Source: Marinitoga lauensis
GTDB taxonomy: Bacteria > Thermotogota > Thermotogae > Petrotogales > Petrotogaceae
Direction of reading: 5' to 3'
Length of the DNA: 64,000 nt
NCBI RefSeq assembly: GCF_004135675.1
Contig: NZ_QHLX01000002.1
Location: 329,584 to 393,583 of the forward strand
A program made the position numbers and the translations under genes. The notes beneath the pieces were generated by a model. That model ran no database searches. It was given only the letters and a program-made list of their open reading frames with translations, and was not told the origin of the DNA. Positions 45,796 to 54,965 of this stretch are shown here, in pieces. Position 1 is the stretch's first letter, and each line of letters opens with the position of its first letter.

Positions 45796-46779
45796 ATGAC
45801 GGATAATTTTGAAATTTTTGACGTCGAAGAAGAAAAACCAAAGAAAAAGAAAAACTTTTTCAAGAGAATACTGTGGCTGATTATTGTTTTGTTAATTTTA
45901 GGATATTTAAGTACAAGTATTTATCAGGTTGGTCCTTCAGAAATGGGATTGGTTTTGACTTTTGGTAAATACACATCAACTACAGGACCTGGTATTCACT
46001 GGCGTTTGCCTTATCCATTTCAAGCACATAGAATAGTGGATATTAAAACCTTAAAAAAGATCGAAATAGGTTTTAGAACAGTAAACTATCGGGGTAAAAT
46101 TGAATATCAATCAGTTCCTGAAGAGGCATTAATGATTACAGGTGATGAAAATATTGTAAGCCTTGAGGCTGTTGTTCAATATAGGATATCTGATCCTGTG
46201 AAATTCGCTTTCAGGATATTAAATGGTTTTGAAATGGTAAAATTTGCTACTGAAAGTGTATTAAGAGAAATGGTAGCAATTAATCCTATTGACAATGTCT
46301 TGACCTCTGAAAGGGATAGAATAGCCATGGAAACAGCGGCTAAGGTACAAAAGATACTGGATTCATATGGAGCAGGTATTAAAGTTGAAAATGTTTATTT
46401 ACAGGAAGTCGCTCCACCTGATGAAGTAGTTAAAGCATTTGATGATGTTAATAGTGCAAAGCAGGATAAGGAGAAATTTATCAATGAAGCTAATAGATAT
46501 GCTAATGATGTTATACCTAAAGCAGAAGGTCAGGCACAAAAAATATTAAGAGGTGCAGAAGCATATGCATATGAAAAAGTAGCAATCGCAACAGGTGAGG
46601 CTAAGAGATTTAAGGCAATGTTAAAGGAATATAATACATCTAAAGATATTACCAGGAAAAGAATTATTCTTGAAGCCATTCAGGATTTACTGGAGAATTC
46701 AAAGCAAAAGATTATTGATGATAACTCGGGAACTCTTAAATTACTCAACTTACCTGAATTAGGTGGTGGTACAAAATGA
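45796..46779 (+). CDS. hflK: HflK, SPFH-domain membrane protein
   Basis: The 327-residue protein starts behind GGGTGGGAGG. A short basic cytoplasmic end is followed by one membrane helix (RILWLIIVLLILGYLSTSIY) and the SPFH/band-7 domain (GPSEMGLVLTFGKYTSTTGPGIHWRLPYPF, then RISDPVKFAFRI). VENVYLQEVAPPDEVVKAFDDV leads into the helical part. With HflC it forms a large cage around the FtsH protease and regulates its activity. hflC starts inside its stop codon. Confidence 0.93.
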   Translation: MTDNFEIFDVEEEKPKKKKNFFKRILWLIIVLLILGYLSTSIYQVGPSEMGLVLTFGKYTSTTGPGIHWRLPYPFQAHRIVDIKTLKKIEIGFRTVNYRGKIEYQSVPEEALMITGDENIVSLEAVVQYRISDPVKFAFRILNGFEMVKFATESVLREMVAINPIDNVLTSERDRIAMETAAKVQKILDSYGAGIKVENVYLQEVAPPDEVVKAFDDVNSAKQDKEKFINEANRYANDVIPKAEGQAQKILRGAEAYAYEKVAIATGEAKRFKAMLKEYNTSKDITRKRIILEAIQDLLENSKQKIIDDNSGTLKLLNLPELGGGTK

Positions 46780-47636
46780 AAAAAACTACTAAATTTACAA
46801 TATTAGGCATAATTGCAGTTATTGTTATATTATTCATAACAACATCTTTGTTTATCGTTAATCAGGAACAGCAGGCTGTGGTATTGCGATTTGGTCAAAT
46901 TAAAAAAGTTGTTACAGAACCAGGTATAAGTTTTAAAACACCATTTATTGATAATGTGGTAAAATTTGAAAAAAGACTAATGCTATATGATATTGAACCT
47001 GAAAGGATTATTACTGCTGATAAGAAAACGGTTATTGTGGATACATATACTATCTGGAGGATTAATGATCCAAAAACATTTATGGAGAGTATGAGATCTG
47101 TTCAATTAGCTTTAACCAGAATTGATGATGTAGTATATTCCAATGTCAGGGATTTAGTTGCTAAATATACATTAGACGAAGTATTATCTAAAAAAAGAGA
47201 AGAAATGCTAAATGAAATTACAAAAAGAAGTGGTGAAAATCTGAGACAATTTGGCATTGATATTGTAGATGTAAGAGTAAAAAGAACGGATTTACCACCA
47301 GATATTTCAAAGTCTGTATATAATAGAATGATGGCAGAAAGATACTCAATTGCTGCCCAAATAAGAGCAGAAGGTCAAAGGGAATCAGAAATTATTAAAG
47401 CTGAAGCAGATAAAAAAGTGAAAATTATATTATCGGAAGCACAGAAAAATGCTGAAATTATAAGAGGTACAGCAGATGCAAGTGTAATAGCAATATATGC
47501 TGAAGCATATAATCAAAGTCCAGAGTTCTTTGAATTAAGAAGAATAGCAGATATTTATCAGCAATCATTTAAAGATGGAATGGTTATATTATCACCAGAT
47601 TCACCAATATTAAAATTCTTATATGAGGGAAAATAA
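46776..47636 (+). CDS. hflC: HflC, SPFH-domain membrane protein
   Basis: The 286-residue protein overlaps hflK by four bases. It has a single N-terminal membrane helix (FTILGIIAVIVILFITTSLF), then VNQEQQAVVLRFGQIKKVV, WRINDPKTFMESM and the conserved IVDVRVKRTDLPPDISKSVYNRM and AERYSIAAQIRAEG. It is the partner of HflK in the FtsH-associated complex. The length is normal. A lipoprotein gene starts at the very next base, which suggests a single transcript. Confidence 0.93.
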   Translation: MKKTTKFTILGIIAVIVILFITTSLFIVNQEQQAVVLRFGQIKKVVTEPGISFKTPFIDNVVKFEKRLMLYDIEPERIITADKKTVIVDTYTIWRINDPKTFMESMRSVQLALTRIDDVVYSNVRDLVAKYTLDEVLSKKREEMLNEITKRSGENLRQFGIDIVDVRVKRTDLPPDISKSVYNRMMAERYSIAAQIRAEGQRESEIIKAEADKKVKIILSEAQKNAEIIRGTADASVIAIYAEAYNQSPEFFELRRIADIYQQSFKDGMVILSPDSPILKFLYEGK

Positions 47637-49406
47637 ATGAAAAAAGTTTTAATTCCAGTACTTTTTTTAGTGTTATTGTTGAGTTCATGTTTTAATCCAG
47701 AAAAAAAGGTAAATATAACAATTGAAGGTGACGTTGTGTCACCTTCTTTTCCCGTAAAAATCAATGTGAATATTGATAATTATGATTTAAAGTTTTTTGA
47801 TGAAAATAATATGGAGATTAGTGTGAGAAAAGAAGGAAATTATTATTATTTTTCTAGCTTAAAAGAAGGTAAAAATGAGATTTTAATAGCAGTATTTTCT
47901 GAAAATAAAAAAGTTTTTGAAAAGAAATTTGCTATTTATTTTGATAATATCCCGCCAGATATAGTGTTTTTAAATTATTATTTAAAAGGTGGAGAATTAA
48001 ATCTAACAGCATCATCTCCAGCTACGGACTTAGAAAAATTTATACTGGAAAATGATAATAAAAAATATACTTTTAATATCAGTTTGAAAATACCTATAGA
48101 AAAGAATAAAGGATTAATTCGATATAATTTATATGCCATGGACAAATATGGTAATAAGTCTAAACCTAAAATAATAGAGATAAATACGAATAATGATGAA
48201 AAACCTAAAATTTTGAATGATGATTTAAAGATATCGTTATTTGGTAAAACCAATATTAAAGTATCAGACGATTGGACTCCTACAGATAATATAAACATAA
48301 TGCTTGAAACTGAAAAAAATAGTTATTCATTGATAAATATAGATGAAGTGTTATTGGAAGGTTCTAAAGAAGGAACATTAATTGTTGTTGACAATGGGAA
48401 TAATTACACAGAAAAAAAGGTAAATATAGAATTGGAAAATAATATTCCGTCGATTGCAACGGGTAACCCGAGATTAATAGATTTTTCTGTTGATACATTT
48501 GGATGGAATTATGAAACAGATGTGGATTCATATGTTGTTGAAGTACCATATAAATATGGATGGAAGCAGGAATTAGAAACTAAAGCGGCATATGCAAGAC
48601 TAACAGATTCAAATGTTGCTATGATAAGAAAAAAGAGTAAATATGGAACATTGAGTTTTCCATCTCGTCCAACGATAAGATTTTCGGGGACATTTGTACA
48701 TCTTGTAAGAAATATACTTGAATCTTCCGAGGAAAATCTATATTTGCCTCAAATAAATTCAGAATTTTTAATTGGAGGACAAACAGTTCTTGGTAATAAA
48801 AGTATTGTTATGGTTGAATCAGGTAGTGTTTTAAAATTTGTTTCAAATTCCAAATTAATAATAAAAGGTTTGTTTTTTATAATGCCGGGAGCAGGTAAGT
48901 CCTTGATTAGTGGTAATGGTGAAATAATTGTTGATGGAGGCATTTTTATTGCTTCAAAAACCATTTTTGATAAAATTAAGATAATTGGAAAAAATGCTAA
49001 ACTAATATATTTAGAGGATTCAGAATTTTTAGAAGGTTCGGATTTACTTTCAACAAATGATTTTAGAGTATGCTTGTATAATACTCTTGGATACAAAAGT
49101 AATTTAAATTTTCATAATACTGAAGAGGTATTTGTTAAGGAGAGTACATTTAATGATTTGAACTTTCAAAATATAAATATTTTCGAATCAGAAAAATCCT
49201 CTTTTGTTGATATGAATATAAATGGTTTAAGTAAGATCTTTTTGAATAAAACTAATGTAAATAATATAGAACAAAATGATTTTTCATGGTCTAAGATTAT
49301 AAATTCTAATATTGGTTCAATGGATGTTTCTGGATATTCAAGGAGTATATTATATAAAACCAATGTAACAAAACTCAGTACAGACACCAGTGTGGTGATA
49401 CGGTGA
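47637..49406 (+). CDS. Large lipoprotein with beta-rich C-terminal repeats, unknown function
   Basis: The start is ATG 47637, directly after the hflC stop. The signal peptide ends in a lipobox (VLLLSSCFNPE), with Cys at residue 18. The 589-residue protein has an Ig-like first half (VNITIEGDVVSPSFPVKINV, DNIPPDIVFLNYYLKGGELN). From about residue 370 short strands repeat in the manner of a beta-helix: VESGSVLKFVSNSKLIIKGL, GNGEIIVDGGIFIAS, IFESEKSSFVDMNING, KTNVNNIEQNDFSWSKIINS. I do not recognise a family. It may face the periplasm or toga. The next gene overlaps by four bases. Confidence 0.7.
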   Translation: MKKVLIPVLFLVLLLSSCFNPEKKVNITIEGDVVSPSFPVKINVNIDNYDLKFFDENNMEISVRKEGNYYYFSSLKEGKNEILIAVFSENKKVFEKKFAIYFDNIPPDIVFLNYYLKGGELNLTASSPATDLEKFILENDNKKYTFNISLKIPIEKNKGLIRYNLYAMDKYGNKSKPKIIEINTNNDEKPKILNDDLKISLFGKTNIKVSDDWTPTDNINIMLETEKNSYSLINIDEVLLEGSKEGTLIVVDNGNNYTEKKVNIELENNIPSIATGNPRLIDFSVDTFGWNYETDVDSYVVEVPYKYGWKQELETKAAYARLTDSNVAMIRKKSKYGTLSFPSRPTIRFSGTFVHLVRNILESSEENLYLPQINSEFLIGGQTVLGNKSIVMVESGSVLKFVSNSKLIIKGLFFIMPGAGKSLISGNGEIIVDGGIFIASKTIFDKIKIIGKNAKLIYLEDSEFLEGSDLLSTNDFRVCLYNTLGYKSNLNFHNTEEVFVKESTFNDLNFQNINIFESEKSSFVDMNINGLSKIFLNKTNVNNIEQNDFSWSKIINSNIGSMDVSGYSRSILYKTNVTKLSTDTSVVIR

Positions 49407-50077
49407 ATCTTGAATATATATTTAAAGAATTATCTCTTAAATCGCCTAATAAATTTCATTCTCCAACACACGGAACAACATTTCTTATAGAAATTTCTAA
49501 GTTGTTGAAAAATGAAAAAAAAGTACTGGAATTGGGTTCTGGAATAGGAAGTGTATCCCTTGCACTTGCGAAATTATATGAAGATATTGAAATTACAGGA
49601 TTTGAATTGCAAAAAGAACCATATGAATATTCTATTATGAATTTGAGAGAAAATAATCTAGGAAATAGAGTCAGGTTTATAAACGATGATATAGAAAATA
49701 TTGAAAAACATGTAGAAAGGGAATCAATAGATTGTATTATCACCAATCCACCGCATTATTCTGATAAGTCATTAAAAAGTCCATTTGAAGATAGAAAGAT
49801 AGCAAGAACCTTTGATAGAAATAATCTGGAAAAGTTCTTTAAAGCAGCAAGTTATGCTTTAAAAAACAAAAAAAGAATGATTTTTGTATATCATCCTACA
49901 TATTTTATTACCTTTTTAAATTTAGCTCAAAAATATAAGTTTATGCTTCAGGAAATGTATATAGCCTATGGTAATAAAAAAGGAACAGCGCAGTTAATAG
50001 GTGGTATTTTAAGAAAAAACGGAGGCGAAAACTTAAAAGTATATCCACCAGTATTTTTAAAAAGTAGCGGAGATTAG
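49403..50077 (+). CDS. SAM-dependent methyltransferase, TrmN6-like
   Basis: The start is GTG 49403, overlapping the lipoprotein stop. The 224-residue protein has motif I in KVLELGSGIGSVSLALA, an acidic residue after beta-2 (GFELQKEPYEYS), DDIEN, and motif IV in IDCIITNPPHYS. NPPH in place of NPPY is the form found in the tRNA1(Val) A37 N6-methyltransferase group. FVYHPTYFITFLNLA lies in the C-terminal part. Substrate is probably tRNA adenine, by family only. It is followed after nine bases by tmk. Confidence 0.8.
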   Translation: MNLEYIFKELSLKSPNKFHSPTHGTTFLIEISKLLKNEKKVLELGSGIGSVSLALAKLYEDIEITGFELQKEPYEYSIMNLRENNLGNRVRFINDDIENIEKHVERESIDCIITNPPHYSDKSLKSPFEDRKIARTFDRNNLEKFFKAASYALKNKKRMIFVYHPTYFITFLNLAQKYKFMLQEMYIAYGNKKGTAQLIGGILRKNGGENLKVYPPVFLKSSGD

Positions 50078-50086
50078 GAGGTTAAT

Positions 50087-50686
50087 ATGCTAATAACATT
50101 TGAAGGAATAGAGAGCTCAGGAAAATCAACATTATCTAAAAAATTAACTGATTATTTTAGGTTAAAAGGTTATAAGGTTATATGGAATAGAGAACCAGGT
50201 GGAACGGAATTAGGAGAAAAAATAAGAGAACTGTTATTGGGAAATTACAATATCTGTCATGTAAGTGAAGCTTTATTATTCGCTGCTAGCAGAGCTCAAT
50301 TGGTGGAAGAATTAATTAAGCCAAATCAGGATAAAATTATTATTTTAGATAGATTCGTTGATTCATCAATAGTATATCAGGGCTATGCAAGAGAATTAGG
50401 CTGGAAAGAAGTGTATGAAATAAATAAACATGCATTAGATGGTATAATGCCAGACTTAACTATTGTTGTTGATGTTTCTGTGGAAACATCATTTAGAAGA
50501 ATGGCAAATAAGACAAGGGATAGAATTGAAAGCGAAGGAAAAGAATTTTTTGAAAAAACCAGAGAAGGATTTCTTAAATTAAAAGAATGGTTTCCAGAAA
50601 GAAATATTGAAATGATTAATGGCGAAATGGATTTAAATGAAGAGTTTGATATTTTGTTAAATATAATAAGAAAATATGTAAGATAG
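50087..50686 (+). CDS. tmk: Thymidylate kinase
   Basis: The 199-residue protein starts behind AGGAGG. The P-loop is FEGIESSGKSTLSKKL, followed by the DR motif region IWNREPGGTELGEKIRELLL, FAASRAQLVEELIKP and ILDRFVDSSIVYQGYARELG. The lid region is RRMANKTRDRIESEGKEFF. It converts dTMP to dTDP. The gene ends a run of translationally close genes from hflK, and a hairpin follows its stop by four bases. Confidence 0.95.
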   Translation: MLITFEGIESSGKSTLSKKLTDYFRLKGYKVIWNREPGGTELGEKIRELLLGNYNICHVSEALLFAASRAQLVEELIKPNQDKIIILDRFVDSSIVYQGYARELGWKEVYEINKHALDGIMPDLTIVVDVSVETSFRRMANKTRDRIESEGKEFFEKTREGFLKLKEWFPERNIEMINGEMDLNEEFDILLNIIRKYVR

Positions 50687-50690
50687 TCTG

Positions 50691-50712
50691 ACCGGGCGAA
50701 AGCCCGGTTTTG
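50691..50712 (+). terminator. GC-rich palindrome (GAAA loop), terminator of tmk
   Basis: ACCGGGC-GAAA-GCCCGGT followed by TTTTG. The arms are those of the six-copy palindrome, but the loop is GAAA in place of GTGGT. Confidence 0.85.
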
Positions 50713-50722
50713 TTATTGAATG

Positions 50723-50731
50723 TGATATAAT
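50723..50731 (+). promoter_or_regulatory. Extended -10 promoter TGATATAAT
   Basis: TTATTGAATGTGATATAATTTTG, TATAAT at 50726-50731, 21 bases before the ATG at 50753. It is nearly the same as the block at 22308-22330. Confidence 0.55.
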
Positions 50732-50752
50732 TTTGTTATGGAGGTGGAACTG

Positions 50753-52423
50753 ATGAAATTAAAAAAATTACCAATAGGAAGAAGCGATTTTAAAAGCATA
50801 ATAGAAGATGATATGTATTACATAGATAAGAGCTTATTAATAAAAGAAATAATAGAAAGCGGAGATGTAATATTAATAACGCGACCAAGAAGGTTTGGAA
50901 AAACATTGAATATGAGCATGATGAAATATTTTTTTAGAAATGATCAGGATAACAAACATTTGTTTGAAAACCTGAAGATATGGAAAGAAAAAGAGATAAT
51001 AGAAAAATATTTAAATAAATATCCTGTAATATATATAACCTTTAAAGATTTAAAACAGAATAATTATGAAGAAATGATGTCTTCATTAAAAGAAATAATA
51101 TCAAATTTGTATAATGAGTATTCATATCTTTTAAAGTCGGAAAAAATAACAAAATGGGAAAAGAAAAAAATAATAGATATTATTGATAAAACAGCGGATA
51201 TAATATCATTTGAAAGTAGTATAAAAGAATTATCAAAATATTTATACAAATACTATGGCCAAAAAGTAATACTATTAATAGATGAATACGACACATCAAT
51301 ACAACAATCATATTTAAATGGATATTATAACGAATTCATAAACTTCATGGGAAACATGTTGGGAAGTGCATTAAAAGACAATGAGTATTTAGAAAAAGGA
51401 GTATTGGCAGGTATAACAGGAATAATAAAAGCAAATGTATTTGGTGGATTAAATAATTTACAAAGATTAACGATATTAGATAAGCACTTCAATGACAAAT
51501 TCGGATTAACCTGGGAAGAAGTGGAAGAAACATTAAAATATTATGGATTAGAATATGAAAAAGAAAAGGTAATAGAATGGTATAACGGATATAACTTTGG
51601 AGGAATAGAAATATACAATCCATATTCAATAATAAACCTGGCAAGAAATAAAGGAAAAATAGCGTATTACTGGATAAACAGCAGTGGAAATGAATTAATA
51701 AAAAGGTTGATAAAACAAAGTACAGCAGAAGTAAAAACAAAAATAGAAGAACTAATAGAAGGAAAAACAATAGAAAGCAGTATAGATGAAAATTTAGTAT
51801 ATGGAGACTTAGACAAAAGCACAGAAGAAAGCATATGGACATTATTTCTATTCACAGGATACTTAACCTGGGTAGAACATACAGGAGAAGAAGGAGAACC
51901 AAGATACAGTTTAAGAATAACAAACAAAGAAACACTACAATTCTTCAAAAAAACAGTGGTGGATATAATAAAAGAAACAAAAATAAATCTGGAAAATATA
52001 ATATTAGATATAATACTTGGGAAATACAAAGAATTTGCAAATAAATTCAAAAGGATAGTAGAAGAAACATTAAGTTATTTTGACATAAGTGGAGAAGAAC
52101 CGGAAAGGTTTTATCATGGGTTAATACTTGGAATGGTAGTGGGATTAAGCAAAAAATACATAGTAAAAAGTAACAGAGAAGCGGGATATGGAAGAGCAGA
52201 TGTAATATTAATACCAAAAGAAAAAAAGGAGCCAGGAATAATATTTGAATTCAAAAAATACAGTATAGATTTTGATAAAGATTTAAAAGAAAGTGCAGAA
52301 ATGGGAATAAAACAGATAGAAGAAAAAGGATATGAAAAAGAAATAAAAAGTTATGGAATAGAAAAAATAATAAAAGTAGCAATTGCATTTGATAAAAAGA
52401 ATGTAGAAATAATTGTGAAATAA
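50753..52423 (+). CDS. AAA-ATPase-like / PD-(D/E)XK nuclease fusion, near-copy of the 23.9-kb gene
   Basis: The start is ATG 50753 behind GGAGGTGG. The 556-residue protein has the same plan as that at 23908: KKLPIGRSDFKSIIEDDMYY, ITRPRRFGKTLNMS, VILLIDEYDTSIQQ, and the nuclease with GYGRADVILIPKEKKEP and IIFEFKKYS. Differences cluster in codons 10-75. The next 508 bases are the same at every position, and scattered silent changes follow. It is flanked on both sides by copies of the GC-rich palindrome (50691 and 52424), which makes the gene look like a discrete cassette. Function is unknown. Confidence 0.87.
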   Translation: MKLKKLPIGRSDFKSIIEDDMYYIDKSLLIKEIIESGDVILITRPRRFGKTLNMSMMKYFFRNDQDNKHLFENLKIWKEKEIIEKYLNKYPVIYITFKDLKQNNYEEMMSSLKEIISNLYNEYSYLLKSEKITKWEKKKIIDIIDKTADIISFESSIKELSKYLYKYYGQKVILLIDEYDTSIQQSYLNGYYNEFINFMGNMLGSALKDNEYLEKGVLAGITGIIKANVFGGLNNLQRLTILDKHFNDKFGLTWEEVEETLKYYGLEYEKEKVIEWYNGYNFGGIEIYNPYSIINLARNKGKIAYYWINSSGNELIKRLIKQSTAEVKTKIEELIEGKTIESSIDENLVYGDLDKSTEESIWTLFLFTGYLTWVEHTGEEGEPRYSLRITNKETLQFFKKTVVDIIKETKINLENIILDIILGKYKEFANKFKRIVEETLSYFDISGEEPERFYHGLILGMVVGLSKKYIVKSNREAGYGRADVILIPKEKKEPGIIFEFKKYSIDFDKDLKESAEMGIKQIEEKGYEKEIKSYGIEKIIKVAIAFDKKNVEIIVK

Positions 52424-52450
52424 CGAAACCGGGCGTGGTGCCCGGTTTCG
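52424..52450. terminator. GC-rich palindrome, sixth copy
   Basis: CGAAACCGGGC-GTGGT-GCCCGGTTTCG, an 11-bp perfect stem starting with the base after the ATPase stop codon. It has the usual GTGGT loop. Confidence 0.75.
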
Positions 52451-52507
52451 TTTTTGGATTAATAGGGTAGCCGGTAAAATTTTCCTGAGTTTGACACTAT
52501 TATTATC

Positions 52508-53062
52508 AACAAAATTCTAAAAAGTAGAATTATTCAAAAAAATAGCTATTGTTAACTTTTTATAAAAAGAGAAATTAGCCACACACATCCTCCTTTTTGG
52601 CTTTTCATGCGTGTTTTAGGAGATTATTTTTTTAAATTCATCTAATTCCATCATTTTTTTCGGTTTTTCTATTTTTAATGTTTTTAATATGGCTTTTTGA
52701 AAATCGTTTAAATTGGCTCTTAATGCAAATAATTTGTCTTTTAATCTTATTTCAGAGTATTCCATTTTTTTTATAGCTTCTCTTATTTTTTCATGAGAGT
52801 ATTCAATATTATTTTTTCCAGTTCTAATTCTAATGTTCTTTGAATTATGTAAGATATGAAACTCATTACAATATGTCCTTTTATTCTTTTCGGTGTCCAA
52901 TGAAATACCGGTCTTGTTTCAAGATAATTTTTTAATGTTCTGAATGTTTCTTCTACTTTCCATAATGTATGATATTGTTCTAATATTTCTTTTGGAGATA
53001 GTTTTGTGTTTGTTATTATTCCATAGTATCCATCGTATTTTTCATCATTTTCTATTTTTTCT
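52508..53062. repeat. Long direct repeat, left copy
   Basis: This 555-base piece of element A, starting AACAAAATTCTAAAAAGTAG and ending CTATTTTTTCT, abuts the left end of element B. It recurs on the other side of B at 54966-55509. It is best read as a target duplication made by B. Confidence 0.85.
52616..53062 (-). pseudogene. IS1634-type transposase A, C-terminal fragment
   Basis: This fragment runs from the junction with B (KIENDEKYDGYYGIITNTKL) through the catalytic Glu segment WKVEETFRTLKNYLETRP to the normal end ELDEFKKIIS at 52616. One base is missing near 52815 in an A/T run, splitting it into two frames. It is the duplicated target part of the transposase gene at 55064-56664. Confidence 0.85.
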
Positions 53063-54965
53063 CCTGAGTTTGACAGCGATTTCATGATTTTTGAAAAATC
53101 GAAACGGTAGAATGCGGGTTTGCGACGATGAAAAGGGTGAAAATTGGGGTTGAAAAATTTTTGTAGTGACACAAATATTTTTAACAATAGCGTTATATTC
53201 TTGATTTCATAATATTTTTGTGGTATAATAAGTAATGGTATTATGAAATCAAGAGGTGATTTTTGTGTTTTTGAGAGTAGTTAAAAATAACAAAGGTGTT
53301 GAATATTTAAGAATTGTTGAAAGTTATAGGGAAAATGGTAAGATAAAGCAAAGAACTGTTGCAAACTTAGGAAGGATTGACTCTTTTAGCGAAAATGAAG
53401 CGAAAAATATAGTAAATAAACTCATACAAATATTTGATTTAAAAATTATATTGATACAGAAGATATAAAAAAGGCACCGGATAAAAAGAATTACGGAGCC
53501 AAAGTAATAGTAAATAAGATATTCGAAAGATATGAGATGAAAAGATATTTTGAAAGACTGGATAAAGAAATAAAATACAATGCAGAAGAGATGCTAAAAA
53601 TAATGGTGATGAATAGAATAGTAGAACGAAAAGTAAATTGGAATATTTAATAATTTAGAGTATTTTGGATATAACAAAGTGGAAGTTAAAAAAGAAAAAG
53701 ACCTGGAAGAAAAAGATGTAATGCTGCACTGGTTATACAGAACATTGGATATATTGGCAGATAATAAAGAGTCGATAGAAAAACATATGTATAATCAAAG
53801 GATAAGTTTGTTTAATACAACGGTAGATTTAGTATTTTACGATGTAACGACATTAGCGTTTGAAACACAACAAACAAATGAAATATTACAAATGGATATT
53901 CAAAAGATAAGAAATTTAATGAATCACAAATAGTATTAGGGATGTCAATAGATCAGGATAGAATGCCAGTTAGTTTTGATATATATGCAGGAAATACATT
54001 TGAAGGCATACATTTAAAGATTCAATAGAAAAATGAAAAAAGAATATCAATTAGGAAAAGTAATAGTAGTAGCAGATAGAGGAATGATGAGTAAAAAAAA
54101 TATAGAAGTAGTAGAAAATTCTAATTATGAATTCATAGTAGGAAAATCAATAAAACAAATAAAAAAGTAAATATATTTGAAGGAGAATTCATAGAACTAG
54201 CAAAAGGAATAAAATATAGAGAAGTAGAATATGAAAATAAAAGATTACTCATAATATATTCAGAAGAAAGAGCCAAAAAGACAGAGCAGATAGACTACGA
54301 TTAATAGAAAAAGCGAAAAAAATGTTAGAAGAAGGAAATATAGATTCAAAAAGTAAAAGAGGAGCGAAAAAATATTTAAAAGAACAGAATAAACAAAATT
54401 ATATACTGGACATAGAAAAAATAGAAAATGATGAAAAATACGATGGATACTATGGAATAATAACAAACACAAAACTATCTCCAAAAGAAATATTAGAACA
54501 ATATCATACATTATGGAAAGTAGAAGAAACATTTAGAACATTAAAAAATTATCTTGAAACAAGACCGGTATTTCATTGGACACCAAAAAGAATAAAAGGA
54601 CATATTGTAATGAGTTTCATATCTTACATAATTCAAAGAACACTAGAATTAGAACTGGAAAAAAATAATGTTGAATACTCTCATGAAAAAATAAGAGAAG
54701 CTATTAAAAATATGGAATACATTGAATTTAAAACACAAAAGCAACATCTTGTAGCGAGAATGAATTTAAATAAATTAGGACAAAGAATATTAAATACATT
54801 AAATATTCCTGTACCAAAAATAATTTCACCCTATACAGAATTCAAAGAAAAATATAAAATTTAGGGGTGTAATGACACTTTTGTATTTAATAAAAAATTA
54901 ACAATTGTTGTTTTTAGAATAATCTGCTTTTAGAATTTTATTGAAAAAATACTGTCAAACTCAGG
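53063..54965 (+). mobile_element. IS1634-type element B, inserted in element A
   Basis: The left end is CCTGAGTTTGACAGCGATTT at 53063 and the right end is TACTGTCAAACTCAGG at 54965; length 1903 bp. The outer 400 bases on the left and 250 on the right differ from element A, while the middle is nearly the same as A. The promoter region has TGGTATAATAAG near 53221-53232. Directly outside lie the two copies of the long direct repeat. Confidence 0.85.
53265..54864 (+). pseudogene. Mosaic IS1634-type transposase B, several frameshifts
   Basis: The start is GTG 53265 behind AAGAGGTG. The first 73 codons (VVKNNKGVEYLRIVESYREN, TVANLGRIDSFSE) differ from transposase A. From KNYGAKVIVNKIFERYEM (about 53488) the DNA is almost the same as A. 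After YSHEKIREAIKNMEY (about 54715) it differs again, ending QHLVARMNLNKLGQRILNTL and PYTEFKEKYKI. Single bases are missing at about 53445, 53630, 53895, 54005, 54165 and 54280, so the gene is not readable as it stands. The catalytic D, D, E segments are all present in pieces. Confidence 0.8.
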
